Positions 25,665 through 33,264 of a DNA stretch of 64,000 bases are shown here, piece by piece. The stretch is taken from contig JAJPIV010000021.1 in the NCBI GenBank assembly GCA_021324595.1, forward strand, positions 1-64,000, given 5' to 3'. The position numbers and the translations under genes are program-made. Position 1 is the first letter of the stretch. Each line of letters starts with the position of its first letter. This DNA comes from Actinomycetota bacterium (GTDB lineage Bacteria; Actinomycetota; Actinomycetes; Streptosporangiales; Streptosporangiaceae). The notes beneath the pieces were generated by a model. That model made no database searches. It was not told where the DNA came from and saw only the letters and a program-made list of their open reading frames with translations.

Positions 25665-27203
25665 TCAGTCGTAGCGCGCTTCGATCAGCCAGCGGCCGTC
25701 CTGGACGACCGCGAGCCAGGCATCGCCGTCCACGGTGACGAGCTGGAACCGGGCCTTGCGGCAGGCGCGCGCCGGATCCCACCAGCGCTCGGTGACCGGC
25801 CAGGGGCCGGTCCACGCGGTGATCGCCCGCGACGGCCCGCCCTCCACCGACAACATGGCTGGCTCGGCGGACACCTGTCCCCGCCCGGTGACGGTCACCA
25901 GCACACCTGAGCGGCCGGTCACCCGGGCAGGCCGGGGTTCCGGGTAGACCGTGGCCGGGGCCGGGGGCGGGATCTGACCGGGCCATGGCCGGTCGGCAGG
26001 GGGCGCGGGCTCAGGCTCGTCCCCGAAGGGGACCAGCATGACCCGGTCGGCTGGCCCACGACCGCCGATCAGCACCGGCCGGAGGACGGCACCGTGGCCG
26101 AGCATGGCCTGCAGCCGCAGGGCTGCCCGGGCGACCCGGCCGTTGACCACCTCGTCGCCCCATAGCCCGAGCTGGCGGCCCCGCTCCCGGGCAAGCTGGC
26201 CAGGGACCAGGCGCAGCAGGGTCACCCCGCCGAGGGCGGCCTCACCGTCACCGCCGGGCCCGCCACCGGGCCCGCCGGTGGCCCGGCTGCCGGATAGCCA
26301 GCCGTCGAGTTGCCAGCGGACCCGGTCGGCGACGGCGAGGTCGGTGAGCAACCCGTCGTGCCGCCAGAGGCGGGTGACCTCCCGGCCGTCGGCGAGGATC
26401 ACCTCGACTCGCACGCGGACGCAGGCCAGGCCGTTCGCGGCGAGCCGGGCGTGCATGCGGCTGGCGAGCGACTTGGCCGCGAAGATGACCTGCTCGGCCT
26501 GCTCGGCCGGGGGGTCGAACTCGGCCTGAACGGACAGGTCGGCCGCCGGGGGACGCGGGGTGAGCGGGCGCGGATCGAGGCCACGCGCCAGCCGGTGGGC
26601 CCGCAGCCCGGCCAGCCCGAACCTGGCCTCGACCTCGGCGGCGGGCAGCGCGGCAAGATCCCCGACGGTGCCGACCCCGAGGCGGGCCAGGAGCTCGGCG
26701 AGCTCCGGTTCGCCAAGAATGGCGACCGGGCGTGGCGCGAGGAACGCCGGAGCCTGCCCTGGCGGCACGATGACGGAACAGGTACCCAAAGGCCCCGGGC
26801 CAGCACCCAAAGGCCCCGGGCCGGCACCTGGGAACCCGGGCCGGCCGCCCTGGCCGCCGGCGAGCGAATCCTGTGCGGCGACCAGCGCGGTGAACAAGCC
26901 GTCCGCGACCCCTATCCCGCACGCGAACCCGAGCCGCGCTACGGCCTTCGCGACCTTGTCGGCAAGCACCGCCTCGCCGCCGAAGTACCGGGCGGGGCCG
27001 CGGGCCTCGGACGCGGCCAGGCCGGGCCGCAGCACCTCCACCTGCGGGCAGAACTCCTGCATCGCGCGCACCACCGGCTCGAACGCCCGCGCCCGCGGAC
27101 CTCGCTCGGGATCGGATGCCCAGCCCGCCGACGTCCCGGCCGCGTCCCAGGCCGGGCAGCGCACGGCGAGAGTCCGGCCCGTGAACCCCGGCGTCCCGGT
27201 CAT
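25665..27203 (-). CDS. imuB: ImuB-like Y-family polymerase homologue (mutasome hub)
   Basis: 512 aa. ImuB is a catalytically inactive Y-family relative that bridges DnaE2 and the sliding clamp in damage-induced mutagenesis. The N-terminus reads LAVRCPAWDA where active Y-family polymerases have an acidic metal-binding motif, as is usual for ImuB. GPARYFGGEAVLADKVA lies in the palm, GVGTVGDLAALPAAEVEARFG in the helix-hairpin-helix region, and the C-terminus GPWPVTERWWDP...RWLIEARYD is typical. A 21-base in-frame duplication (26784-26825) encodes GAGPGPL twice. The ATG at 27203 has GGGGGA five bases upstream and lies 13 bases after the imuA stop. Confidence 0.9.
   Translation of the reverse strand: MTGTPGFTGRTLAVRCPAWDAAGTSAGWASDPERGPRARAFEPVVRAMQEFCPQVEVLRPGLAASEARGPARYFGGEAVLADKVAKAVARLGFACGIGVADGLFTALVAAQDSLAGGQGGRPGFPGAGPGPLGAGPGPLGTCSVIVPPGQAPAFLAPRPVAILGEPELAELLARLGVGTVGDLAALPAAEVEARFGLAGLRAHRLARGLDPRPLTPRPPAADLSVQAEFDPPAEQAEQVIFAAKSLASRMHARLAANGLACVRVRVEVILADGREVTRLWRHDGLLTDLAVADRVRWQLDGWLSGSRATGGPGGGPGGDGEAALGGVTLLRLVPGQLARERGRQLGLWGDEVVNGRVARAALRLQAMLGHGAVLRPVLIGGRGPADRVMLVPFGDEPEPAPPADRPWPGQIPPPAPATVYPEPRPARVTGRSGVLVTVTGRGQVSAEPAMLSVEGGPSRAITAWTGPWPVTERWWDPARACRKARFQLVTVDGDAWLAVVQDGRWLIEARYD
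26784..26825. repeat. In-frame 21-base duplication inside imuB
   Basis: Two 21-base units differing at one base, starting at 26784 and 26805, followed by a degenerate third. They encode a repeated Gly/Pro/Leu heptad in a loop. Confidence 0.75.
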
Positions 27204-27216
27204 CCCATCCCCCGGG

Positions 27217-27912
27217 TCATCCCGCTGCGATCGCCCGCGATGCGATCTCGCCGCCGGAGGCCACCTCGCCGGAGGCCACCTCGCCATCGGAGCCGGGCAG
27301 CCACAGCCATCGCGCCCGCGGGCGCGACCACTCGCCCCGGCCGTCCGCCACCACCCGGATCCGGCACGCGCGCAGCAGCCCGTGCCCGGAACCGATCCCG
27401 GTCCATTCCCTGGTGACCACCCGCAGCCTCACCCGCGCCCCCGCCCAGTCCCCCGCCACGAGCAGCACGGCCCGATGCCGCCGCAGCGCGGCCTCCAGCA
27501 CGCGCCTGGCCTGGGCCGACGGCGCGGACGGGGGGCGCAGCAGGACCAGGTCGACACCGTCGAGCAGCGAGGCGACCGCATGCGGCCAGTTCCCGCCGAG
27601 GCCGGGGACCAGCAGCAGCCGGTCCGGGTCGATCCCGGCTCCGGCCGCCGCCACCATCCCAGCCTCAGGGATCCCAGCCACCGCGCACCACGCTCCGGCC
27701 GCTGCGGCCCCGGCGGCCAGCGCCAGGCAGAGCAGGCCCCATTCCCCTGCCGCGATCACGGACCCGCGCCGGAGCGCACCATCTGGCAGCAGTTCGCGCA
27801 GCGCGGGCAGGACGGGAAGCAGGCCGGCACGGGGGAGAACGCGCCCGTCTTCCCCAGCCCCATCGCCGACCACCGAGAGCACCGGGACGGCCGGCGTGAT
27901 CGCGGCGCGCAC
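27217..27912 (-). CDS. imuA: ImuA-type RecA-like mutasome protein
   Basis: About 231 aa, the actinobacterial ImuA counterpart of a degenerate RecA-fold protein needed for DnaE2/ImuB mutagenesis. It has no clear Walker A motif. Hydrophobic strands VIAAGEWGLLCLAL, LLLVPGLGG and VDLVLLRPP follow the RecA-like core. The 3' end holds two 15-base repeats (27254-27283) giving SGEVASGEVAS. I prefer the GTG at 27912 to the one at 27918: the TTGACG/GATAGT promoter places transcription start at about 27912, so the mRNA would be leaderless. It is followed by imuB and controlled by a LexA box. Confidence 0.82.
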   Translation of the reverse strand: MRAAITPAVPVLSVVGDGAGEDGRVLPRAGLLPVLPALRELLPDGALRRGSVIAAGEWGLLCLALAAGAAAAGAWCAVAGIPEAGMVAAAGAGIDPDRLLLVPGLGGNWPHAVASLLDGVDLVLLRPPSAPSAQARRVLEAALRRHRAVLLVAGDWAGARVRLRVVTREWTGIGSGHGLLRACRIRVVADGRGEWSRPRARWLWLPGSDGEVASGEVASGGEIASRAIAAG

Positions 27913-27919
27913 GGGCACA

Positions 27920-27948
27920 ACTATCGAACAAATATTCGATTACGTCAA
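27920..27948 (-). promoter_or_regulatory. SOS promoter of imuA-imuB with LexA box
   Basis: On the minus strand: -35 TTGACG (27948-27943), a 17-base spacer, then -10 GATAGT (27925-27920). A LexA box, TCGAACAAATATTCGA on the plus strand at 27924-27939, fills the spacer and touches the -10. It has one mismatch from the actinobacterial consensus TCGAAC-N4-GTTCGA. Bound LexA would block the promoter directly. Confidence 0.8.
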
Positions 27949-28011
27949 GGCCGCGCGCGGGGTGACGGTGCCGGATTCGACATGGTACCGGGGTGCCCGA
28001 GGCGCCGCCCG

Positions 28012-28503
28012 CTACGTGGCTTCCTCGATCTGGAAGACCGGGTAGCCGGGAGCGATCCGCCGCAGCACATCCCCGGTCGCGTCGGCATCCACCCCGTCGA
28101 AGAACACTCCTGCCTCGAGCCTCCAACGCCGCAGGTACGCCCGGAGGATCTCGGGCTTGGCGTCGTCGGCGAGCTCGGTGGCAACGAAGCGCTCGACCCT
28201 GCGGCCAACGCGCAGCTCACCTCCGCCCGCCGCGCGCAGGTTCCTGGCCCACTGGGTCTGCCCCCGGGGCGCCACCAGGTACCGGCGGTGATCGAGGGTC
28301 AGCACGTTCACCGGAGTGGAACGCCACCGCCCGGTGCTGCGACCCCGCACGGACAGGAGCCGGCTCCCCCAGAGGCTGACGCCGAGCCTGGTGAGAGCCG
28401 CGACCGCCAAGTTGAAGAACCGCAGCATCCGGCGCCCGGCCCAGGTCGCCGGCATGACGTACCGGGGAACGCTCGGCGAACCGTCGGGCGGCGTGCCAGG
28501 CAT
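28012..28503 (-). CDS. F420-dependent nitroreductase-family (DDN/DUF385) oxidoreductase
   Basis: 163-aa split-barrel flavin/deazaflavin oxidoreductase of the Ddn family, whose characterised members use coenzyme F420H2 to reduce quinones or nitro compounds. LLSVRGRSTGRWRSTPVNVL forms the cofactor-phosphate loop, and YLVAPRGQTQWARNLRAAGG is the family core. The C-terminus KPEILRAYLRRWRLEAGVFF is also typical. Its ATG at 28503 is divergent from the zinc-import operon, so the intervening Zur box could affect both. A possible promoter is TTGTGT-N16-TAGAGA at 28557-28530 on the minus strand. The physiological substrate is unknown. Confidence 0.88.
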   Translation of the reverse strand: MPGTPPDGSPSVPRYVMPATWAGRRMLRFFNLAVAALTRLGVSLWGSRLLSVRGRSTGRWRSTPVNVLTLDHRRYLVAPRGQTQWARNLRAAGGGELRVGRRVERFVATELADDAKPEILRAYLRRWRLEAGVFFDGVDADATGDVLRRIAPGYPVFQIEEAT

Positions 28504-28620
28504 CGCTCGCTCCTACCCGTGAGCGTTGTTCTCTACACAGGATTGCTCCCTACACAAAGCAGTGCCCTCCCGTGCCCCCGGGCGCCGCCGGCGCCGCTCC
28601 AGGCGCCGCCGGCGATTCGT

Positions 28621-28649
28621 TTGAAATGAAAACGGTTTTCATATAGGTT
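28621..28649 (+). promoter_or_regulatory. Zur-box promoter of the zinc-import operon
   Basis: ATGAAAACGGTTTTCAT at 28626-28642 is a perfect 17-base palindrome about a central G, matching the actinobacterial Zur consensus (TGAAAA-N3-TTTTCA). It fills the spacer between TTGAAA (28621-28626) and TAGGTT (28644-28649). The predicted transcription start falls at the GTG at 28658. Zinc-loaded Zur would exclude RNA polymerase. The region to 28504 also holds two copies of GGCGCCGCCGGCG. Confidence 0.85.
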
Positions 28650-28657
28650 GAGCACCC

Positions 28658-29578
28658 GTGGGACGTCCTCCGGCGCTGCTCCCCCTGGCCGTGGCCCTGG
28701 CCGTGGCCCTGGCCGCGTGCAGCGTCGCCACCAGCCCGCTGCCCGGATCCGGGAGCCGGGTCATCCAGGTCGTCGCCGCCGAGAACTTCTGGGGCAGCAT
28801 CGCCAGCCAGGTCGGCGGGCGCCACGTCCACGTGGTGAGCATCATCACGAACCCGAACGCGGACCCGCACAGCTACGAGCCCACCGCCGCCGACGCGCGC
28901 ACGGTCGCGCTCGCCCGCCTGGTGATCGAGAACGGCATCGGGTACGACCCCTGGATGGCGCGACTGCTCGCCGGCGGGAACGGCAGCCAGCGGGTGCTGG
29001 ACGTCGGCGCCCTGCTCAAGGTGCCAGCCGACGGCAACCCGCATCGCTGGTACGACCCGGCCGACGTGCAGGCCGTGGCCCGCGCGCTGACGGCCGACTA
29101 CGCCAGCCTCGACCCGGCCGACGCGGCGTACTTCGCCCGCCGGGGCGCCTGGTTCGAGACCGTCGCGCTGCGCCGCTACCACGAGCTGATCGCGCGGATC
29201 AGGGCACGCTACGCCGGCACCCCGGTCGGCGCGTCGGAGTCCATCTTCGCGATGCTCGCGCCCGCGCTCGGGCTGCGCCTGATCACCCCGCCCGCCTTCC
29301 TGCGGGCGATCAGCGAGGGCGGGGAGGTGTCCGCCGCGGACAAGCTGACCATCGACCGCCAGATCACCCGCCGCCTGATCGCGATCTACGTCTACAACGC
29401 CCAGAACGTGACGCCGGACGTGCAAGCCCAGATCGACCTGGCGAGGGCGGCTCACATTCCCATCGCTACGACCACCGAGACGCTCACCCCGGCGACCGTC
29501 AGCTTCCAGGACTGGCAGGTGCGCCAGTTGCTGGGCATCGAGGCGGCGCTCGCCCGGGCGGCGCGGCGAGGCCGGTAG
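28658..29578 (+). CDS. znuA: Zinc ABC transporter substrate-binding lipoprotein
   Basis: 306-aa periplasmic-type (cluster 9) metal-binding protein tethered as a lipoprotein. The signal peptide ends in the lipobox LAAC at about residues 18-21. Metal ligands typical of the family appear in NADPHSYEP and GNPHRWYDP (His). At the usual third-His position the sequence reads ASESIFAML, so a Glu may replace it, as in some AztC-like relatives. There is no His-rich loop. The GTG at 28658 lies eight bases after the -10, so translation is probably leaderless. First gene of the Zur-controlled operon. Confidence 0.9.
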   Translation: MGRPPALLPLAVALAVALAACSVATSPLPGSGSRVIQVVAAENFWGSIASQVGGRHVHVVSIITNPNADPHSYEPTAADARTVALARLVIENGIGYDPWMARLLAGGNGSQRVLDVGALLKVPADGNPHRWYDPADVQAVARALTADYASLDPADAAYFARRGAWFETVALRRYHELIARIRARYAGTPVGASESIFAMLAPALGLRLITPPAFLRAISEGGEVSAADKLTIDRQITRRLIAIYVYNAQNVTPDVQAQIDLARAAHIPIATTTETLTPATVSFQDWQVRQLLGIEAALARAARRGR

Positions 29579-29597
29579 CAGCGAGAAGAGCGAGCCC

Positions 29598-30476
29598 ATG
29601 CGTGAACCACGCCACAGCGACCCGGACCCGCCACGCCCTGCCGACGCGGTCCGGTTCGAGCATGCGGCCGTCCAGGTGGGCGGGCGGACCATCTGGTCGG
29701 ATGTCAACATCAGCGTGCCGTCCGGCGAGTTCTGCGCGGTGCTGGGGCCGAACGGAGTCGGCAAGTCGACATTGGTGAAGGCCGCGCTCGGCCTGGTGCC
29801 GCTGTCCGCGGGGTCGGTGACCGTGCTCGGCCAGCCCGCGGGGCAGTCCGGGAGGCGGATCGGCTACCTGCCGCAGCGGCGCAGCTTCGACCCGGGCCTG
29901 CGGGTCCGCGGGATCGACGTGGTGCGGCTGGGCAGCGATGGTGAACGGTGGGGGGTTCCGCTGCCGTTCGCGGACCGCCTGCTGCCCTCGCGGCGCGCCG
30001 CGCGGGAGCGGGTCGCGGAGGCGATCGAGGTCGTCGGGGCGACCGCGTTCGCGGGCCGGCCGATCGGCCAGGTCTCCGGCGGCGAGCAGCAGCGCCTGCT
30101 GATCGCCCAGGCGCTGGTCCGCCGGCCCTCCCTGCTCGTCCTCGACGAGCCCCTCGACAGCCTGGACCTGCCGAGCCAGACCGCCGTGGCTGCCCTGATC
30201 GCGCGGATCTGCCGGGAGCACGGCGTGACCGTGATGCTGGTGGCCCACGACGTGAACCCGATCCTGCCGTACCTGAACCGGGTCGCCTACCTCGCCCGCG
30301 GCGGCGCGGTCTGCGGCACGCCGGCCGAGGTGATCACCTCGCCGACGCTGACCGCGCTGTACGGGACGCCGGTCGAGGTGCTGCGCGCCTCCGACGGGCG
30401 GCTGGTCGTGGTCGGCGAGCCCGAGGCTCCCGCCAGGCACACGGACCGCCACGGCGACCAGGCGCGCCCGTGGTGA
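29598..30476 (+). CDS. znuC: Zinc ABC transporter ATP-binding protein
   Basis: 292-aa cytoplasmic ATPase of the metal importer. Walker A is GPNGVGKST, the Q-loop YLPQRRSFDPG, the signature VSGGEQQRLL, Walker B LLVLDEPLDSLD and the switch His in VAHDVNPI, all as in ZnuC/MntB-type ATPases. It follows the binding protein by 19 bases, and its stop overlaps the next start (GTGA at 30473-30476), so translation is coupled. The Zur box at 28626-28642 assigns the system to zinc rather than manganese. Confidence 0.92.
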   Translation: MREPRHSDPDPPRPADAVRFEHAAVQVGGRTIWSDVNISVPSGEFCAVLGPNGVGKSTLVKAALGLVPLSAGSVTVLGQPAGQSGRRIGYLPQRRSFDPGLRVRGIDVVRLGSDGERWGVPLPFADRLLPSRRAARERVAEAIEVVGATAFAGRPIGQVSGGEQQRLLIAQALVRRPSLLVLDEPLDSLDLPSQTAVAALIARICREHGVTVMLVAHDVNPILPYLNRVAYLARGGAVCGTPAEVITSPTLTALYGTPVEVLRASDGRLVVVGEPEAPARHTDRHGDQARPW

Positions 30477-31429
30477 GCGCGGACCTGGCGGGCGCGGCAG
30501 GGCGCTGGCTCGCCAGCGCCCCGGGCAGCGCAGTGCCGACCTGGAACCTCGTCAGCGACATCCGCCAGATGCTCATGTTCCCCTTCATGGTCCACGCGCT
30601 GCGCGCCGGCACGATCGTCGCGGTCACCGCCGGGGCGCTCGGCTGGTTCATGGTGCTGCGCCGCCAGTCGTTCGCCGGGCACACGCTGGCGATCGTCTCG
30701 TTCCCCGGGGCGGCTGGGGCGATCCTGCTCGGGGTCAGCGTGAGCATCGGGTACTTCGCGGTCACGATCGCCGCCGCGCTGGTCATCGCCGCGGCGCCGC
30801 GCTCGATCGGCGGGCGGGCCCGCAGCAGCGAGTCGGCCATCATCGGGACGGTCCAGGCGTTCGCGCTCGCGTGCGGCGCCCTGTTCGTGAGCCTGTTCGG
30901 GGGGTTCCTCAACGGCGTGACCGACCTGCTGTTCGGGTCGTTCCTCGGCATCTCCAGCGGGCAGGTGCTGGTCCTGCTCGCCGCCGCCGTCGTCACCCTC
31001 GCGCTGCTGGCGCTCATCGCCAGGCCCTTGTTCTTCGCCACCGTCGATCCCGACGTGGCGGCCGCGCGCGGGGTGCCGGTCCGCCTGCTCTCCGCGGTCT
31101 TCCTCGTCCTGCTCGGCTGCGCGACCGCCGAGGTGAGCCAGATCACCGGGGCGCTGCTGGTCTTCGCGCTGCTGGTCATGCCGGCCGCGACCGCCCAGCG
31201 GCTGACGGCGCGGCCAGCGCTGAGCTTCACGCTCACGATCGCGATCGCGCTGGCCACCGCCTGGCTCGGCCTGGGGGTCGCGTTCTTCTCCGCGTATCCG
31301 GTCGGCTTCTACATCACCACGTTCGGATTCGCCGGGTTCGTGCTCGCCAGCGCCTGGCGGGAGGGCGGCAGGCTGGTCCGCCGGAGGGCGCGAAGGCGAA
31401 CGCCATCCGCCGTGGTGGCCGCGCCGTGA
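30473..31429 (+). CDS. znuB: Zinc ABC transporter permease (first)
   Basis: 318-aa ABC-3 family permease with about eight helices. Family hallmarks are VVLRRQSFAGHTLAIVSFPGAAGA near the N-terminus, DLLFGSFLGISSGQVL, and AEVSQITGALLVFALLVMPAATAQRLT. The GTG at 30473 overlaps the ATPase stop. A longer frame runs upstream inside znuC but lacks similarity. It is followed by a second permease whose GTG overlaps its stop (31426-31429). Two different permeases suggest a heterodimeric channel. Confidence 0.9.
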   Translation: MSADLAGAAGRWLASAPGSAVPTWNLVSDIRQMLMFPFMVHALRAGTIVAVTAGALGWFMVLRRQSFAGHTLAIVSFPGAAGAILLGVSVSIGYFAVTIAAALVIAAAPRSIGGRARSSESAIIGTVQAFALACGALFVSLFGGFLNGVTDLLFGSFLGISSGQVLVLLAAAVVTLALLALIARPLFFATVDPDVAAARGVPVRLLSAVFLVLLGCATAEVSQITGALLVFALLVMPAATAQRLTARPALSFTLTIAIALATAWLGLGVAFFSAYPVGFYITTFGFAGFVLASAWREGGRLVRRRARRRTPSAVVAAP

Positions 31430-32310
31430 CCAGCCTTGCCGGGGCACCCGGGCTGGCCAGCCTCGCCGGCGGCCCGCTCGGCGGACTGGCGAACATCGCC
31501 AGCCAGCCGTTCCTGCGCTACGCGTTCATCGCGGGAGCCCTCATCGCCGCGGCGTCCGGCCTCGTCGGATACTTCGTCGTGCTCCGCTCGCAGGTGTTCA
31601 CCGGTGACGCGCTCAGCCACGTCGCCTTCACCGGTGCCCTCGCCGCGCTCGCCGCCGGTGCGGACCTGCTCGTCGGCCTGTACGGGGCGTGCGTGCTCGT
31701 CGCGCTCGCGATGGCCGCGCTCGGCACGGGCGAGCATGCCGACGACACCGTGATCGGCAGCGTGTTCGCCTGGATGCTCGGGCTCGGGACGCTGTTCCTG
31801 ACCATCTACACCACCTCGCCCGCCGGGTCGGAGGGCACGTCCGGGGTGAACGTGCTATTCGGCACGATCTTCGGCCTCTCGGCCGGGCAGGCGGTCGCGG
31901 ACTCGGTGATCGCCGCGGGCGTCTGCGCGGCGATCGTCGTGATCGGCCGTCCCCTGCTGTTCGCCAGCATCGACGCTGCGGTGGCGAGCGCCAGGCGGAT
32001 CCCGGTCCGGCTGCTCGACGTCGTCTTCCTCGGCCTGGTGGGGGTGACCGCGGCCGCCGCCACTCAGGCGGTCGGCGCGCTGCTGCTGCTCGGGCTGCTC
32101 GCGGCGCCAGCCGGGGCCGCGCAGCGCCTCACGGCGCGGCCGTTCGCCGGGATGTGGCTGTCCGGCGGCATCGCCGTGGCCTCGATCTGGGCGGGCCTGC
32201 TACTGGCCTACGCGGCGCCCGCGCTGCCCCCGAGCTTCACGATCCTGGCCACCGCCACCGGCATCTACCTGGCCGCCATCGCGCTCACCCAGAACGGCCG
32301 GCCGCGCTGA
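31426..32310 (+). CDS. Zinc ABC transporter permease (second)
   Basis: 294-aa ABC-3 family permease, paralogous to the one just upstream: YFVVLRSQVFTGDALSHVAFTGA, VNVLFGTIFGLSAGQ and AVGALLLLGLLAAPAGAAQRLTARP mirror the same three regions. It has eight helices. The coupled GTG start overlaps the preceding stop by four bases. It is last in the operon; the 53 bases to the convergent kinase stop hold no obvious terminator hairpin. Paired permeases of this kind occur in AztB- and MntCD-like systems. Confidence 0.9.
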   Translation: MTSLAGAPGLASLAGGPLGGLANIASQPFLRYAFIAGALIAAASGLVGYFVVLRSQVFTGDALSHVAFTGALAALAAGADLLVGLYGACVLVALAMAALGTGEHADDTVIGSVFAWMLGLGTLFLTIYTTSPAGSEGTSGVNVLFGTIFGLSAGQAVADSVIAAGVCAAIVVIGRPLLFASIDAAVASARRIPVRLLDVVFLGLVGVTAAAATQAVGALLLLGLLAAPAGAAQRLTARPFAGMWLSGGIAVASIWAGLLLAYAAPALPPSFTILATATGIYLAAIALTQNGRPR

Positions 32311-32363
32311 GGATCCGCCCGGCCAGCACGGCGCCGGGCGGGGCAGGTGAGGCGGACGCGCGA

Positions 32364-33215
32364 TCACAGGATCTCGTCCGGGACCGGATCGGCCAGCGCG
32401 GCGATGCGCTCGGCGAGGTCGGCGGCTGTCGCCGGGCGGGCTGCCGGGTCCGGGTTGATCGCCGCCTCGATCACCGCGCGCACGCCGGGAGGCAGGCCCT
32501 CGGCGATCGCCGCCTGGTGCGACAGTACCCGCCGCGCCGCAGCCATCGTGCTCTCGGCTGCCAGGTCACCGTACACGCCGCGGCCGGTCAGCGCCCAGTG
32601 CAAGGTGGCGCCGAGCGCGAAGATGTCGGTGGCGCGCGAGGGCAGTTCGCCGCGGATCACCGCGGGGTCGAGGAACTCCACCGAGCCGACCGGGCCGCGC
32701 CCGGTGATGGTCAGGCCGGGCGACAGCAGCTGGCTGAGGCCGAGGTCGCTGAGCTTGGCCCCGCCATCGCGGAGCAAGATGTTGCCCGGCTTGATGTCGT
32801 TGTGGGCGACGCCGGCCTCGTGCAGGGCATGCGCGGCACGGCAGGCATCGGCCACCGCGGCCAGCACCTGCGACAGGCTGGCCGGCACCCCAGGGCTGGC
32901 GAGCGAGCCTGCGGGCAGGTACTCCATGGAGTAGTACAGCTCGTCGCCCTGCTGGCCGACGTCGTACAGGGTGACCAGGTACGGCGAGCGCACCGCGGCG
33001 AACGCGGCGAGCTCGCGCGCGGCGCGGTGGAAGGCGTCGCGGGTGGTGGGACCGGCGAGGACCTTCACGGCTACCAGCTCGGCGTCCGCGCGCAGCCGCG
33101 CCGGGCAGCGCGCCACGTAGCAGGCACCGTGGCTGCCCGTTCCCAGGGTCCTGATGAAGCGGTAGTCGGCGATGCCAGACCGGTCAGCCGCGAGCTGAGC
33201 GCTCATGCTGTTCAC
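32364..33215 (-). CDS. Soluble Hanks-type Ser/Thr protein kinase, atypical catalytic motifs
   Basis: 283-aa kinase domain with no transmembrane helix or sensor domain. The Gly-rich loop is GTGSHGACYVA (25-35), the ATP lysine K51, the alpha-C Glu probably E68, and the catalytic loop HNDIKPGN puts Asp at 140 and Asn at 145. The usual Arg before the Asp is Asn (non-RD), and DFG is DLG (D157). The key residues are otherwise intact, so activity is plausible and may not need activation-loop phosphorylation. It is the last gene of the same-strand block that starts at 42733 and lies 49 bases after the FHA gene, so the FHA protein is the obvious partner. GTG at 33215 or ATG at 33206 may be used. Confidence 0.9.
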   Translation of the reverse strand: MNSMSAQLAADRSGIADYRFIRTLGTGSHGACYVARCPARLRADAELVAVKVLAGPTTRDAFHRAARELAAFAAVRSPYLVTLYDVGQQGDELYYSMEYLPAGSLASPGVPASLSQVLAAVADACRAAHALHEAGVAHNDIKPGNILLRDGGAKLSDLGLSQLLSPGLTITGRGPVGSVEFLDPAVIRGELPSRATDIFALGATLHWALTGRGVYGDLAAESTMAAARRVLSHQAAIAEGLPPGVRAVIEAAINPDPAARPATAADLAERIAALADPVPDEIL

Positions 33216-33264
33216 GATTGCCTACTCTCTGCTGAAGGCGTCCGTCCAGTGCCCCTGCCGCTGA

